Source: Cenococcum geophilum 1.58 (taxonomy: Eukaryota; Ascomycota; Dothideomycetes; Gloniales; Gloniaceae). Taken from it: a stretch of 64,000 nucleotides of DNA. Position 1 is the first letter of the stretch; every line of letters starts with the position of its first letter. Of this stretch, positions 35,301 through 47,500 are shown in pieces. A model generated the notes under the pieces. It was given only the letters and a program-made list of their open reading frames with translations, was not told the DNA's origin and ran no database searches. The translations under genes and the position numbers were made by a program. The stretch lies in contig KV748196.1 of assembly GCA_001692895.1 (NCBI GenBank), positions 1,364,001 through 1,428,000 on the forward strand. The letters run 5' to 3'.

Positions 35301-35602
35301 GGTATAGGTAACTTTACTCCCTCTTATAAGACCTTAAAGTATATCTATATAAGGAATCCTTTAAGCTTTAACCTTTTTCCTATAAATCTCTTAATTGATA
35401 GTAGCTTAATCTTTACTGCTCCTATCCTATTAAGTCTTTCTTCTAATACTATATTGTTAGCTATTAGCTAGTTAACTATTTCCTATAGCTATCTAACCGT
35501 TATAGGTTGCTGTGAGTTAGTATCTGCTATACTGGTATTACCTCCTGTCCCTAAAGTAGTTACTGCCGTTAATGGCATTGTGGTGGCTGCTTTTAGTGGT
35601 AT
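29339..35602 (-). pseudogene. Gag-Pol of chromovirus B
   Basis: Minus strand. Gag start is at 35602-35600 (ATG RIPped to ATA, then P-L-K-A-A). Gag runs to about 34500, protease about 32540, RT with V-Y-L-N-N-I-I-I-Y (Y-L-D-D box RIPped) at 31555-31580, RNase H about 31100-30700, integrase about 30500-29900, and chromodomain about 29470-29339. The same order is easier to read in G. Inactivated by many RIP stops. Confidence 0.75.
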
Positions 35603-35646
35603 ATTGTTTAACTTCTTATATTAATACTGTAACTAGGTAGTGATTA

Positions 35647-36073
35647 TATAACGGAACCTTGTAGTAAGAACTACGATAGGCTTATTATTGGGCTAGGTGT
35701 ATAGGAAATGCAAGTATAAAAGTTAACAACGTAATAATAACTAGTGGAGTGGTTGCCTAATAGATTAACTCTAATTGTATTTTAAGAATTACTATAAGAA
35801 AGGAACTATCTAGGTAGGGATTAAGGGTCCTTAAATATATAACCGTACTCCTATAAAATCCTTCTTATATATAATATACGCCTTATCTATATTAAACGTG
35901 ACGTCCCTTATATTTAACGCAGCTAATACGTTTAACTATTATGTGACCTTAGTTACTATTCCTCGTTATATGGTTCTATTGGCTCCATTCTAAACCGTGC
36001 CTAAATTAACCAACTAGCTTCTTCCGTCTCTTCTCTAAGTAGTTATAATATTGTACTTAAAGCGTCTATAACA
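35647..36073 (-). repeat. 5' LTR of B
   Basis: 427 bp, same ends as 27918-28344, followed by AAGTA. Differences between the two B LTRs are almost all C/T or G/A. Confidence 0.92.
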
Positions 36074-36825
36074 AAGTATCTTCCTAAGCTATACTTATTT
36101 ACCACCTAATTTAATACTGCCCTTCCTAGCATCTTCGGCGCGAGCGTAAAATCGGTCGGCTATAGTAAAGTAGTGTTCTTAATACCGCGTCCTAGATATT
36201 TGAGCCTGTTAATTAGGGCCTTATTAACTTATGCCGTTATTTTATAAAGTAAGTAGACGGTAAGCTTTTAGACGGTAAAAAGGAAGTAGTAGGAGACCGC
36301 GTATTTAAGTAGACTGTTAAGAACACCTTATCCCCAGGACTTTCGGATAGTTTCTCTAGCTTCATTATACTAATTTCTTTAATCTTTTACTATCTTACTA
36401 ACGTTAGAGATGTTCTTAAAGATTAATAAAAACGCGTCCCTTCCTAGAGATACTTATAGCCTATTATCCTAGTTAATAAAATTAACTACCACACTAGCAG
36501 TATCTACGTAGTTTTCTTAAGAGAGCAGAATCTCATTATAGATTTAAAGGAGTACTATTTAATGCCGATTAACTACAAAGCCTCTAACTTCTATAAGGAC
36601 GTTACTAATCTATTACTTAGCTCCTTTATATAGTACTAGAGGTCTACTAGATAAAGATATAATAAATATACTATTATTAATTCTATTTAACTTATAACTT
36701 TAACTAATTACAACTATATTTAAGGTTTATTAAGGGTAAAAAGGTAAAGTTCTAAATAGGGTTTTCTAATTTAAATAGTCTACTAAATCTAGGTAGTAGT
36801 ATAGAGTTCTACTAGCTCTAATCAT

Positions 36826-37066
36826 TAAATAGACTAATTATAATTTTCCATCCCTAGGATAGAAAATCGCTATTAGCTTAATAAAGGCGGTAAGCGGAAC
36901 TAATATCTTTGCAGTAAATAATACTAGATAGTTATACGTAAATATTCTTTTATCCTTACCTTACTGCCACCACGCATTAGATTTCTATAACTAAAAAAAG
37001 TAAATAAAAAAGCGCAATAAAAAGAGCTTTAGGAAATACGGTAAATAAATAAACGGATTATACGGC
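36826..37066 (-). other. Intergenic block between pol and ORF2 of C
   Basis: Non-coding as far as I can see, but conserved with E 6181-6393. It directly precedes the ORF2 start codon, so it may hold the ORF2 promoter, a splice acceptor or a re-initiation signal. Confidence 0.5.
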
Positions 37067-37078
37067 TATTATCTACAT

Positions 37079-37092
37079 CCCCTCCCCCACCT
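37079..37092 (-). promoter_or_regulatory. Internal (second) polypurine tract of C
   Basis: Minus-strand AGGTGGGGGAGGGG with the neighbouring plus-strand words AACTTAACTATCCCC, paralleling the terminal tract at 25592-25605 and its GTCCCC neighbour. Same position as the internal tract of E (12804-12818). Confidence 0.55.
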
Positions 37093-37129
37093 TAGAACTT
37101 AACTATCCCCTAGTTAAATATTTCGTACT

Positions 37130-40100
37130 TAGTTCTATTAAACAATCTTTTTAGAACATATACTTCTTAAACTACACGGCGTTATAATACTAGTAGATTT
37201 TATATAATATCCTCCTTAGGTTCTAGCTCTACTATTATTTCTTATAGTATAGTTCCGCCTAACTAGTTAAGCTAGTCTTCCTAGCAGACCTTAGATATCT
37301 ATTATTAATATAACTTCTTTAATCTATTCCCTAAAGTTTAATCACGGAACGGCGTGCTATTAAGATCCTTAATTAAGTACCATCCTTTATAAGGGTAACT
37401 CTTACATATACGGAACGGGCCCAGCCATTTTAGATCTAACTTATAACTGCTAGAATAGTCTTACTTAAGCTACGTATTATAAAGTATAACTATATCTCTA
37501 ACCTTAAATCCGTCCTAGCGAATATAGTAGGTGTTATTAAAGTATTCCTTATTTGCTACCCTTAGTCGTCTTATATACGCAACAGCCTCTTTTATATCTA
37601 CGTCTTTTTAGTTAAACTACTTTATATAAAGTACTAGTAGCTCTATAATAGTCTGGACTATTTACTAAGGTAGCGTCTACTAAGTAGGTATACAGAGTTC
37701 AATAGGAAGGACATGCTTATATCCGCATATAACTCTTACTAGCATTATTTCCATAGGCCGCTTAATAGTTATCCTATCTGCCCATAAAACGGTATAAAGA
37801 TTATCTAGTTATAAGCCATCCATCTTCACTAAAGCGTCTATTATAGGTTTATGGCCTCGCTCTATAAAGCCTTACGCCTAAGTATAGTAAGCGGAAGCCA
37901 TAACCCTTTTAATATTGTAGAGCTCTGCGAGCGCAGCGGTAATATTAGCATTCTCTCCTCTACCATCTATAGAGAGTTGTCCGAATACTCCCCATTAGCA
38001 GATAACATCTTTATAGAGGAACTTTGCTATACTTTTCATATCCTTATTTTAAAGGGCATAAGCTTCTACCTATCTAGATATATATTCTTAGGTAATAGCC
38101 AGGTATTAAAATCTAAGACGGCTTAGAGGCATAAACGTAATATTTACTACTACTTATTACTATAAGGTGGACTCCTATATAGGGTATATCGCTTCTTCTT
38201 CCTATCCTAGCTATTGCTCCTAGTATTATAAATACGACTTAATATGCCATAATATCTAATTCTATAGCCCTAGCCACTAATATTAATTTAAAATCCTCTA
38301 ATATATTTCCTTTTATCTATAATATCCGCTTTAATTATAAAGGCTTTTAATAATCTCCTACTAAGTATCCTTATTATCAACTACCCTTTATATTAGTATA
38401 TTTTTTAACTACTAGTAAAAGAGCTATTAATTATACACCAGAAACTTTAGCGCATATTATTTAAACTTTTTAAACTCCTTAGTATTTATCTTTTCTAGAT
38501 ATTATAAGGTTACTAGCTACTTTGCAATCTCCTAAGATTTCTCTAAATATAAGTCTTCTAGTAGCAAACCCGCTTCTATTTTAAGAGGGGCAGCCGTATA
38601 TTCTAAGGCACTTAGTTTACAGTTAATAAACTCTTTAATATCCTCAGTCGGCTTATTAGGTCGTTTACCATTAGGTAGCCGTTATAAAAGTCTATTAGCT
38701 AGGCTATTCTTCTTCCCTAATATATATCTAATATTAAAGTCCTATAGCTAAATCTATACTAGCCATCTTATTATTAAGGCTTTAGGTAAATTAGTAGCGG
38801 TACAATTTAGCTATATAACTAGGGTGTTTGCGTCTATCTCCACTATAAAGCGAACGCCGTATAGGTACACGCGATACTTCTTTAACGTATATAATAATAC
38901 CCAATATTTAAGCTTTCCTAAGTTATATTTCTGCTCCGCTAAAGACTAGATACCGCTTTTATATTAATACAGGTAATAATAACCTTGCATGTCTAGTTAT
39001 ATAAGGCCGCACCCCTATCTATTCTTGCATTCGTTAACGGCGAGAATAATTAGCTTAACCCCTTTACTATAATCTAGCTAAACTAATATAGGTATAGTAG
39101 TAACTGCATGCTTTAGAGTCTTTATAGTAGCTATCTGCTCTATACCCTATATAAACGGAACATTTACTTATAGTAGTTGGAAAATTAGCTTTACCTTAAT
39201 TGCAAAGTCTTTTACCTATATTTAGTAATATATAACAACTCCTAAAAACGCTTAGGCTAACGTAACGTCTTTACAGTCTTTCCAGTAAATAATCTTTACA
39301 ACCTTTAACTCTTCTAGATATTATCCTTTTCTATTATAGTAATAGCCAACTACTATAATCTTGTCTTTATAGAAGTAAGACTTTACGCCTAAAATTATAT
39401 ACCTAGCTTATTCTAAATCTGCAAGCACTCCGTCTAGCTATATAATATATTCTAAAATATATCTACGCATACCTAGAAGGCTCTCCTCCCCATTATATAC
39501 TATCTATAGGCCTTTCACTATAATATTATCTAGAAATGGCAGGGCATAGTATAAAATGTGTCGTTCTAAGATCTTAGTAATCATCCACACAAACTAGGCT
39601 ATAGAATTTATACCTTTTATAGGTACCGTTATTTATTATAAAAGTCCTAGAGGTATTATAAAAGCTATTAGGTTCTGGCTTTCTATATCTAGCTCTAATT
39701 AGTTATAGCTAGAGAAGAAGTCTACGAAAGATATAACCTTATACCCTACAAACTCCTTAGAAAATTCATCGGCATATAACGGTAGATTTATATCCCTAAC
39801 AGTTACTTAGTTAATATTTATCGCCGCGTTAATTAGTCGGTACTTATTACGTTCCTTTTTACTTATAAGAAACCATAGATTCCTATATAGGCTTTTACAA
39901 TATTCTAGAGTCCCTTAAACTAGTTGTTCTTATAATATATTTATTACTTCTCCTTATAGGGCCCTAGATACTAGAAAGTTTAGTACTTACTATACTTTAT
40001 ACGGCACAGTTTTAATCTTTAGTAGTAGAGTTACGTCTCTACCAACCCGACCCATCTCAGAGAACTCCCATACTAGAGCCTCTTCTTAGTTAAACAATAT

Positions 40101-41950
40101 AGCCTTAAGGATCTCTCGTTCTCTTAGCTAAATATCTCCTATAATTATACGCTCCAATTATTCTAGCTTTAGTCGTGTACTATAGGCCAGCTTAGTATAT
40201 TACGGCTTAAGGAAATAATTATATAGTCTAAAAAGCAATCCTTAGATAAACACCTTCTATCAATATAAGGCCACCTCTCGCCATTCTATTATACCTCCTA
40301 TAACTGTTCTATCTAGTGCCAATAAATTAACTAGGTAGACTTTATCTGCTTTCCATTTATACGCAGTTGCTATATTTATAGCGTTTAGTTAGGCCTTACT
40401 TTAGTAGCTTTCTATTTATATTATAAATAAATCTATTATCTTTAACATTTAATATATAAGAGACTTAGATTTTACTTTAAATACTAGCTTCTAATTCTTC
40501 CTTATATATTTCTTTAGGACTTCCTTTAACATTTTACTGTTAAGCTCTCTCCCTCTAATATTATACTCCTCTCCCTACTAATAGCTCTATCTAGCGGATA
40601 TCTAAAACAACATACGTCCGTATTAGAGCCGCACCTTATTTCCCTCCTCTTTATTCTTAATATCCTTCTTATCCTAATATACCAGGTTATAAGTAACCCT
40701 AGATACAATCCTAGCGGTCGCACCAGCTATATATTTCCCAAACTATTTTCTATACTAATACCTTTATCTAGTTTAAAGAACATCACATCCTTATAGGACG
40801 TTAAGAACCTTATTTTAACTCTACTATCTTCTAATTAAATAATATAAGATACCTAACCTATTGCGGTTCGTTTTATTACTAGTCTAGCCCTTACTAACAA
40901 TAGCTTACTAAGTATCACCTTATATAATATTTCCCCTATAGTAATAAACGTTATAGATATTAAGACATTACCTATTACTATAGGGACCGCATATACTAGC
41001 CTAATAAACTTAAACTAAGTTCTATTTATAGACGTTAAACGCGCACCTTATAACTATAAAGGCAGACTTAATATTAGTAGGCCGTATTATAGGGCTACGC
41101 TTTCCTTAATAAGGTTAAGCTTAGCTCTAGAGTTAATTAAGCATTTAGCCCTTCCGTCTCCTATCTACGCTTCTACCTTTAGGCACCGCCTTTAAAACCG
41201 GACAAATCCTACTTCTCGTTTAATCTAGTCCACTTCAGCAGTTATTAGGCCGGCTTAATTAGCATAAAACGTTAGGTATACTAATAACACAAATGCCTTA
41301 ACGTCCTCCTACTTCTATCAGTAAGGCTCCGTAAGGGGTAGCAAAAGAGGCTTAAAGAATAGCCTTATAACTTTAGGCATATACATAAGGCAGTCACTAA
41401 CAGTAACTTTAATAGTTTTTAACAAGATCTTGTCCGCCATTACTATTAGGCTTAAGACGTTTCCTTTTAGTATATCCATTATCCTAACTAGCTTTAGTCG
41501 TAATACTTTAACTATTATTATTACATCCGCTATTTACTCCATCTATCTTAGCTATTTAGTGTAATTGATTTCATTACCCCTATTACTGCTTAACGGTGGT
41601 GGAGAAGCCTACTACTAGGGCTATAGTGTAATTTAGATATATCCTCCTAGTTATATATTTTAAACCATTGCTAGTCATAGACCAGATAGTTTTAGAGGCT
41701 ATTTTATCACCCTTACTTCCCCTTACGGTCTCCTAAGATTATATACCCATAGCGTAGGCTATAACTAAGTTACAGCCCCTACTAAATCAACGTATATCAA
41801 CTCTACTTAGTATATATCTTCCTAGGACTTACTAAGTTCCTCTTTGCTTTTAGCGTCACTACCCTCTATAAGCTCCATAGAAGCTGCCTTTAATTAGACA
41901 CCTATCACTAGCGCATTAAAATTAATATTCGCGTTCTACCTTAGCTAGTC
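37130..41950 (-). pseudogene. Pol of gypsy element C
   Basis: Minus strand. RT catalytic region F-L-D-N-I-I-V-K-G at about 39515-39540 (second Asp RIPped to Asn), followed by Y-N-G-E-E-S-L-L-G-M-R-R-Y and later A-F-L-G-V-V, a pattern typical of one group of fungal Ty3/gypsy polymerases. The end of integrase reads L-W-A-D-R-I-T-I-K-R-P-M-E-I-M then H-V-L-P-I-E at about 37690-37810. RNase H is expected near 38700-39200. No chromodomain seen. Plus-strand open frames here (37851-38126, 40526-40723 region) are shadows. Confidence 0.75.
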
Positions 41951-42079
41951 TTTAAAAAACTAGATCTAATTATTACTTAGCAAATACAGAATTATATTTT
42001 CTAGGCGCTTACGTATTCCAGCACATATTTGGTTATTTTCATTTATATATAGGAAACTACAACAAACTAACTCTTTAAG

Positions 42080-43807
42080 CTCTGGACACTAATTAATAAA
42101 ATAGTAAGCACCCCTATATCTATAACACGTCTAATTTTATATTTAGTATGCGTCAAAGTTCCCTAGCCCTCTATACCTTCCTAGGCCCGGCTTATATTAT
42201 TCTTATAGCGCTCCCTTATAAGGCAGCTATAGTCTATTATTACCTAGTGCCAGTTACAGGTCCATTTATTCTTAACGCATTAACGCCCTATTTAGGAGCT
42301 ATATATACCATATTAGATCTTAGCAAATCCTATCTAGGAACGGCATTAAAGATATAACGCCTGCCAATTTAACTATCCCAAGATTAAGCTTCTAGAGTTA
42401 ATTAGTAAGTTTCTCTAGTTTAGGGTCTGTTTCCTAAATCGCTTAATAAGTATTTGCCAACTCGCTTAGCTAAAAGACTATAGGTAGTCAAAGGGCAGCA
42501 TCTCTTTAGTTTATTATAGCTAGTTGCTAATTATAAAATTATCTAACTAGCTAACAAAGGCCTTATTCCTTAGGATTTATAATTAATAACCAATTAGCGC
42601 CTTTATGCGAATTAAGCCTGTCTTCTACAGCTCTCCTTAGCAGGTAGAAGTTAAAAAACTCTCGCTTATTAGGGTCGGCTCCTGTTTTAGTTATTATATA
42701 TCTTTAGTATTTAAATAGGAGTCCTCTTGTAAACCAGTACCCTTATTCGCAGTTTTTTAAATTACTAGCCTTAGTAACCTTCTAGGAGATTAACGTGAAC
42801 TACCTACAGTATTCGCGTATACTGCTGGGTGGATTGTTCTTATACTACAGTATATAAGCTTCCAAGAATTCTACCGTTTTAACTTATTAAAAGTAGTTAC
42901 TTCCTTAGTAGTCTGTCCTAAGCTTTCCTATAAGTTCCATCTAGTTACTAATAGCAAACTTAGGCAGACTTCGGATCTATATCCCTATTTAATAGTCGCA
43001 ATACTCTAAAAGTCCTTAATACTTCTTATTATCTGTAACACGGTGCTAGATACATAGCCGCTTATACTATTTAATAAATTATAATACGTTTTATCCCGTA
43101 AAGTAAGGGGTCCTAGGGGTTCCCAGAGCTAGTATAGGCTAGGCTATAATATACACCTTATCTCGTTCTATTAGTAGTCTAGTAAGAAGTAGCGGACCTA
43201 TAGTTTCTCTAGAGATAGGTAGGTAGACCTTATAACCCTTATCCTCTATCTATTAAGGGTTATTGGTCCCTAATATTACGGGAGTTAGGGTTAGTATTAC
43301 ATGCCCTAGTTTAGGAGAGCTTCGCGGTTTAATAGGCTGCTTGCTTTTCTTTCCCTTTTTAGCACCCTTACCGTTATTATAGAATGGGCCTAACATTCCT
43401 AACAATCCCTTTACTAGTACTATCGCCATTATTATAAATTTAAAGGTAGCTCTAATAAATATAAGAATAATAGTATAAACTGTTGTAAATATAGTAAATA
43501 AAATATAAAAGACTTTTCTCTACTGTTCCTGGTGTACTATAGTCCTTCCTTTTATCCTTCGTCTTACTATACTACGTACTCGCCTTCTCGTCGCTACTTA
43601 CCGACCACTATTCCCGCATAGAGAGCTTGGCAAGTGTCATTGGTTTATTTTTTATAGCGGTAGCTGCGCATAGGTCGCTTATATGCCCGTACTTCTTTAT
43701 CTTAGTCGTTTTATCGCAGTTCCAGATCGTTCCTATATATCTCCTATATATAGAGCACCAGACTTCCAATCTAAAGAGCTTGCCGTCGTCCCTATATAGA
43801 ATGCCAT
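42080..43807 (-). pseudogene. Gag of element C
   Basis: ATG at 43807-43805 (M-A-F-Y-I-G-T-T-A-S-S-L-D-W-K-S-G), 6 nt after the 5' LTR and homologous to the Gag start of E. The capsid-like part reads V-K-T-V-E-F-L-E-A-Y-I-L and G-Y-W-F-T-R-G-L-L-F-K-Y (42620-42890). A zinc knuckle C-Y-R-Y-R-G-A-Y-Y-F-I-N-x-C (Cys and His RIPped to Tyr) lies at about 42085-42125. The plus-strand frame at 42148-42357 is a shadow. Confidence 0.65.
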
Positions 43808-43813
43808 AAAATA

Positions 43814-44043
43814 TATAGGAGGGTACGACCTCTCTAAGATAAGAAAGTCTTAGTGCTGTCTATCAGTCGGTCAGTCAGTCTATTAGTCAGTCACCATTAG
43901 TTAGAATTAAGCAGTAAGAAGAGAAAGAGAAGAGTATATTAAAGGAAAATTGTATATCTATTAGTTTTACCTAAGTTATTAAAGACTCTAAGGGCTCTAA
44001 ACCGATTTATATAACTTATAAAAGGCCTAGGCTCTCCTAAAGC
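43814..44043 (-). repeat. 5' LTR of C, inner part (230 bp)
   Basis: Matches 25313-25542. Cut at AAAGC (44039-44043) by element G; the remaining 49 bp are at 51920-51968. The sum is 279 bp, equal to the 3' LTR. Confidence 0.9.
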
Positions 44044-44469
44044 TGTTACGGACGCTTTAAGTACGATGCTACGACTACTTAGAGAAGAGACGGAAGAAGC
44101 TAGTTGGTTAATATAGGCACGGACTAGGATAGAACCCGTAGAACCATGTAACGAGGAATGGTAAGCGAGTCACATAATAGTTAAACGTATTAGCTGCGCT
44201 AAACGTAAGGGACGTCACGTTTAATATAGATAAGACATATATTACATATAAGAAGGATTTCATAGGAGTACGGTTATGTATTTAAGGACCTTTAGTCCCT
44301 ACCTAGATAGTTCCTTCCTTATAGTAATTCTTAGAATATAATTAGAGTTAATCTATTAGGCAACCACTCTACTAGTTGTTATTACGTTGTTAACTTTTAT
44401 ACTTGCATTTCCTATACACCTAGCCTAATAATAAGCCTATTATAGTTCTTGCTACAAGGTTCTGTTATA
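44044..44469 (+). repeat. 5' LTR of G
   Basis: TGTTACGGACGCTTTAAG..GGTTCTGTTATA (RIP form of GTTACA), 426 bp. Same family as the B LTRs in inverse orientation. Confidence 0.92.
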
Positions 44470-44513
44470 TAATTACTACCTAGTTATAGTATTAATATAA
44501 GAAGTTAAATAAT

Positions 44514-47500
44514 ATGCCACTAAAAGCAGCTACTATAACGCCATTAACGGCAGCAACTACTTTAAGGATAGGAGGTGATACTAGTATGGTAGATACTAAC
44601 TTATAGCAACCTATGACGGTTAAATAGCTATAGGAAATAGTTAACTAGCTAATAGCTAATAATATAGTATTAGAAGAAAGATTTAACGGGATAAAAGCAG
44701 CAAAGATTAAGCTACTATTAATTAAGAGATTTATAGAAGAGAGGTTAAAGCTTAAAGGATTCTTTATATAGATATACTTTAAGGTTTTATAAGAAGAAGT
44801 AAAGTTACCTATACCTGTGGATCGGATAGCCTATATAGGACTATTCTTATTAGGAAAAGCACTTAAGTAGTTTAAACCTTACCTTATAGAGATATAGGTA
44901 AATGGAATAATAACTACTAATTAAGACGTGCGATTTATATTTTTAAGTTAGGAAGGATTTATAGAACAACTTACGCAGATATTTAGAGACCTAGAAGAAA
45001 TAACTATAGCGGAAAGAAAACTCTAGAATTTTATGTAATAAACTTTAGTAATTAAGTATACGATATAGTTCTAGATACTAGCAATATAAGTAGAGTAGAA
45101 TAATAGGGTACTTATAGTATAGTATAAATAGGGACTTAAGGCTAAAGTTTAGGACGTAATTATCCTAATAGAAGATACAGATACCCTAAGGGAACTAATA
45201 GATTAGGTAATTAAGATTAATAATTAGATCTACTAAAGGGAATAGGCTAAAAAAGGCTAGGATAGAGTTTTATAGTTATATAAGGCGCAGAGTACGTAAT
45301 AATAAAAGCTAAGTTAAAAACTATAGAATAGCGTAGAGTTAATAGACCTAAGTGGTACTAAAGAAACCTATAAGAAATGGAGCAAACTATAGAAACCTAG
45401 AGGATAAGGATTAAGTAATTAAAGGTCTAAGGAGTAGAGGCCAAATTAGGGATCTTAATAGCAGAAGATATTTAGGCGGACTCTATAGTAAGAGAAATAG
45501 TTTAAAAAAGGAGCTTATATAAATTACGGAAAATAGGGTTATTACATTAAAGACTATAGAAGTGGGTAGAGTTACTATATAGTAAAAGGTATAAGACTAA
45601 TAGACAATATATATATATAAAGGGACGATAATATGCTATAAGGAACAAAAGAGTGTTTAATTAAAAGTTTTGCGTTTTGTTATAATAACGTATACTAAAT
45701 TTATAAGGATACTAAGTATGGCGTAAGCTATTAGCTATAAGAGCTAGCACCTATAGGATATAAAGGAACCAACGAACTAGTTTGTAGATTGGATATTAAG
45801 GACGATAAATTTAACCTAGGTAAAATATTCCGTAATGATAAGGTAATAAGGGCCGCTTACTAGGAGTAAGCAGACCTTAGAGATATTATACTAGAGGTAG
45901 AGGATAATTCCACTATAAAATAGGGAATATTAGTAGGGATTAAAACCCTACTAGATATAATGTCTATTACTTTATAAGACGTAAGAGAAGTAGGATAGTA
46001 AACTACTTTAGCACTTAATAAAGGCAAAAGGCTAAAGGCTTAAGATTCTTATAGCGAGATAAAAGATAACTAAGATTCTTAAAACGAGATAAGGTAAGCT
46101 TAAGGACCTATAACGGACGATAACCAATAGAGTAGAGTAGTAGCTTAGTTTAAAAATATACGAATAAGCTTAGGACGGAAGTTCTTATAGGTATAAGATT
46201 TTTAAGACAAGATAAGTGAGATTTAAGACTCTTAAGATAAGATAAGAATACTAAGTAAGCCTAGTTAAACTAAGGCTAAAGCTAAGCTTAAGTTAGAAGT
46301 AAGCTTAGGATTAAAGAGCCTAAGGGGTTAAGAATTTGGGGTATAAATTAGGACACCTATAGATAAGAGGCAGTTAAATAAAGTGTTCGGACTAAAGATT
46401 AAAAAGTTAATACTAGGATTAAGAAATAAGATAACTTTAAGGATTAGAGTATAAGGCGCAAATTAAAAGAAACTATAGAAGAATTTAGGTAAAGAATTAT
46501 TGTATAGCAAGAATAGAAACTAGATAAGAGATTTAGCATATTAGGACGTATAAAGGATAGAGTATTAGTATAAAGAATTACTAATAGACTGAGAGTAAGC
46601 ATACTAAGAGCTAAGTAGCTTACTAAATTAAAAGATAAAGAGGATCTAGGAATTCTAACTAGGTTTAAGGAATAATATATAAAGGGCTATTACAATACAG
46701 TAATAAGAAGATACTTCCTTATGGATAGACCGTATATACTTTAGTAGCTATACTAAAAGTAATATAGGCAAAGGTATAATGATAAGTGGGAAGATTTCTA
46801 TATATGGTTGGATAAAAAAGTTATCTAAAACCACCTAATTATAGAGAAGGCTATAACGCATATTAAAGGAGCCTTAATTATAACGTTAAAGGATCTAAAG
46901 GAATATTTAGAGGACTAAAGAAGCAAGAGACGTATCTTAGTACCTGCAAATAAAGTTATAATATTTAAATTAGTATAATAAAGATTTAAACTTAGGGATA
47001 AAAACGAGCTAAGAGTTAACCTAAAGCACCTAGTATACTATACGTTATTATAGATTGTGTATATAGATAATATATACAAAATATATAAGAATCTAAAGGA
47101 AAAAAATCGGAAATACTCTATAAGGATATACTAGATAACGGATAAATAATAGTATAGGAATGCTAAATATATATATAGATAGCATCCAGCAGAGGTCTAA
47201 GAGGAAGGAAGTTTAGTACTTTAACCAGGAAGATTCCTTATAGAAGAATGCTTAGACGGATAATAGTAGTAGAAATGCTTAGAAAATATATATCTATAGT
47301 ATATTAAAGATAAAAAGCGAACTAGGTATTAGCTAAAAAATAAGCTAAGTATACTAGGATTAAGCAGCTAATAGTTAGGAAAAGTAGAGGCCTATAGGAC
47401 TAAAGGGAGCTAGTAGTAGAGCCTTAGACCCTTAAAGGAATTTAAGGACAATACCTAAATTTATAAATTAATTAGTAAGATTAGCAGTTTAAAGCGCTAA

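Larger units (their letters stand above)
27918..36073 (-). mobile_element. Ty3/gypsy chromovirus B
   Basis: LTRs of equal length (427 bp) at 27918-28344 and 35647-36073, TSD AAGTA (27913-27917, 36074-36078). Net length is about 7.96 kb after removing its solo LTR. It lies inside ORF2 of C. Pol is on the minus strand, with the antisense ORF on the plus strand near the 3' end. RIP is somewhat weaker than in A. Closely related to G (44044-51914) in the opposite orientation. Confidence 0.93.
25647..36825 (-). pseudogene. ORF2 of C: about 1005 codons, putative 2OG/Fe(II) dioxygenase-like C-terminal region; split by B
   Basis: Minus strand, ATG at 36825-36823 (M-I-R-A-S-R-T-L-Y-Y-L-D-L-V), TAA at 25647-25649. 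Removing B and one AAGTA copy joins the halves in frame. Stops inside the stretches I translated are TAA/TAG of RIP type. In the last third, F-R-Y-I-N-I-N (26682-26702) derives plausibly from F-R-H-I-D-I-N, giving H-x-D. About 100 residues later P-Y-L-P-Y-R (near 26391; His RIPped to Tyr) is followed about 10 residues on by T-R-T-R-R. L-P-G-M-Y-Y-Y lies between (about 26569-26590). This H-x-D..H..R spacing fits a double-stranded beta-helix dioxygenase. Earlier, a GGLGVEL-containing region has no family I know. Whether it acts on nucleic acid is unknown. Confidence 0.5.

Noticed and set aside
37851..38126. 91-codon plus-strand frame in C, and 42148-42357, 43627-43809
   Set aside because: They lie opposite recognisable integrase and gag sequence on the minus strand; shadows caused by RIP-altered composition.
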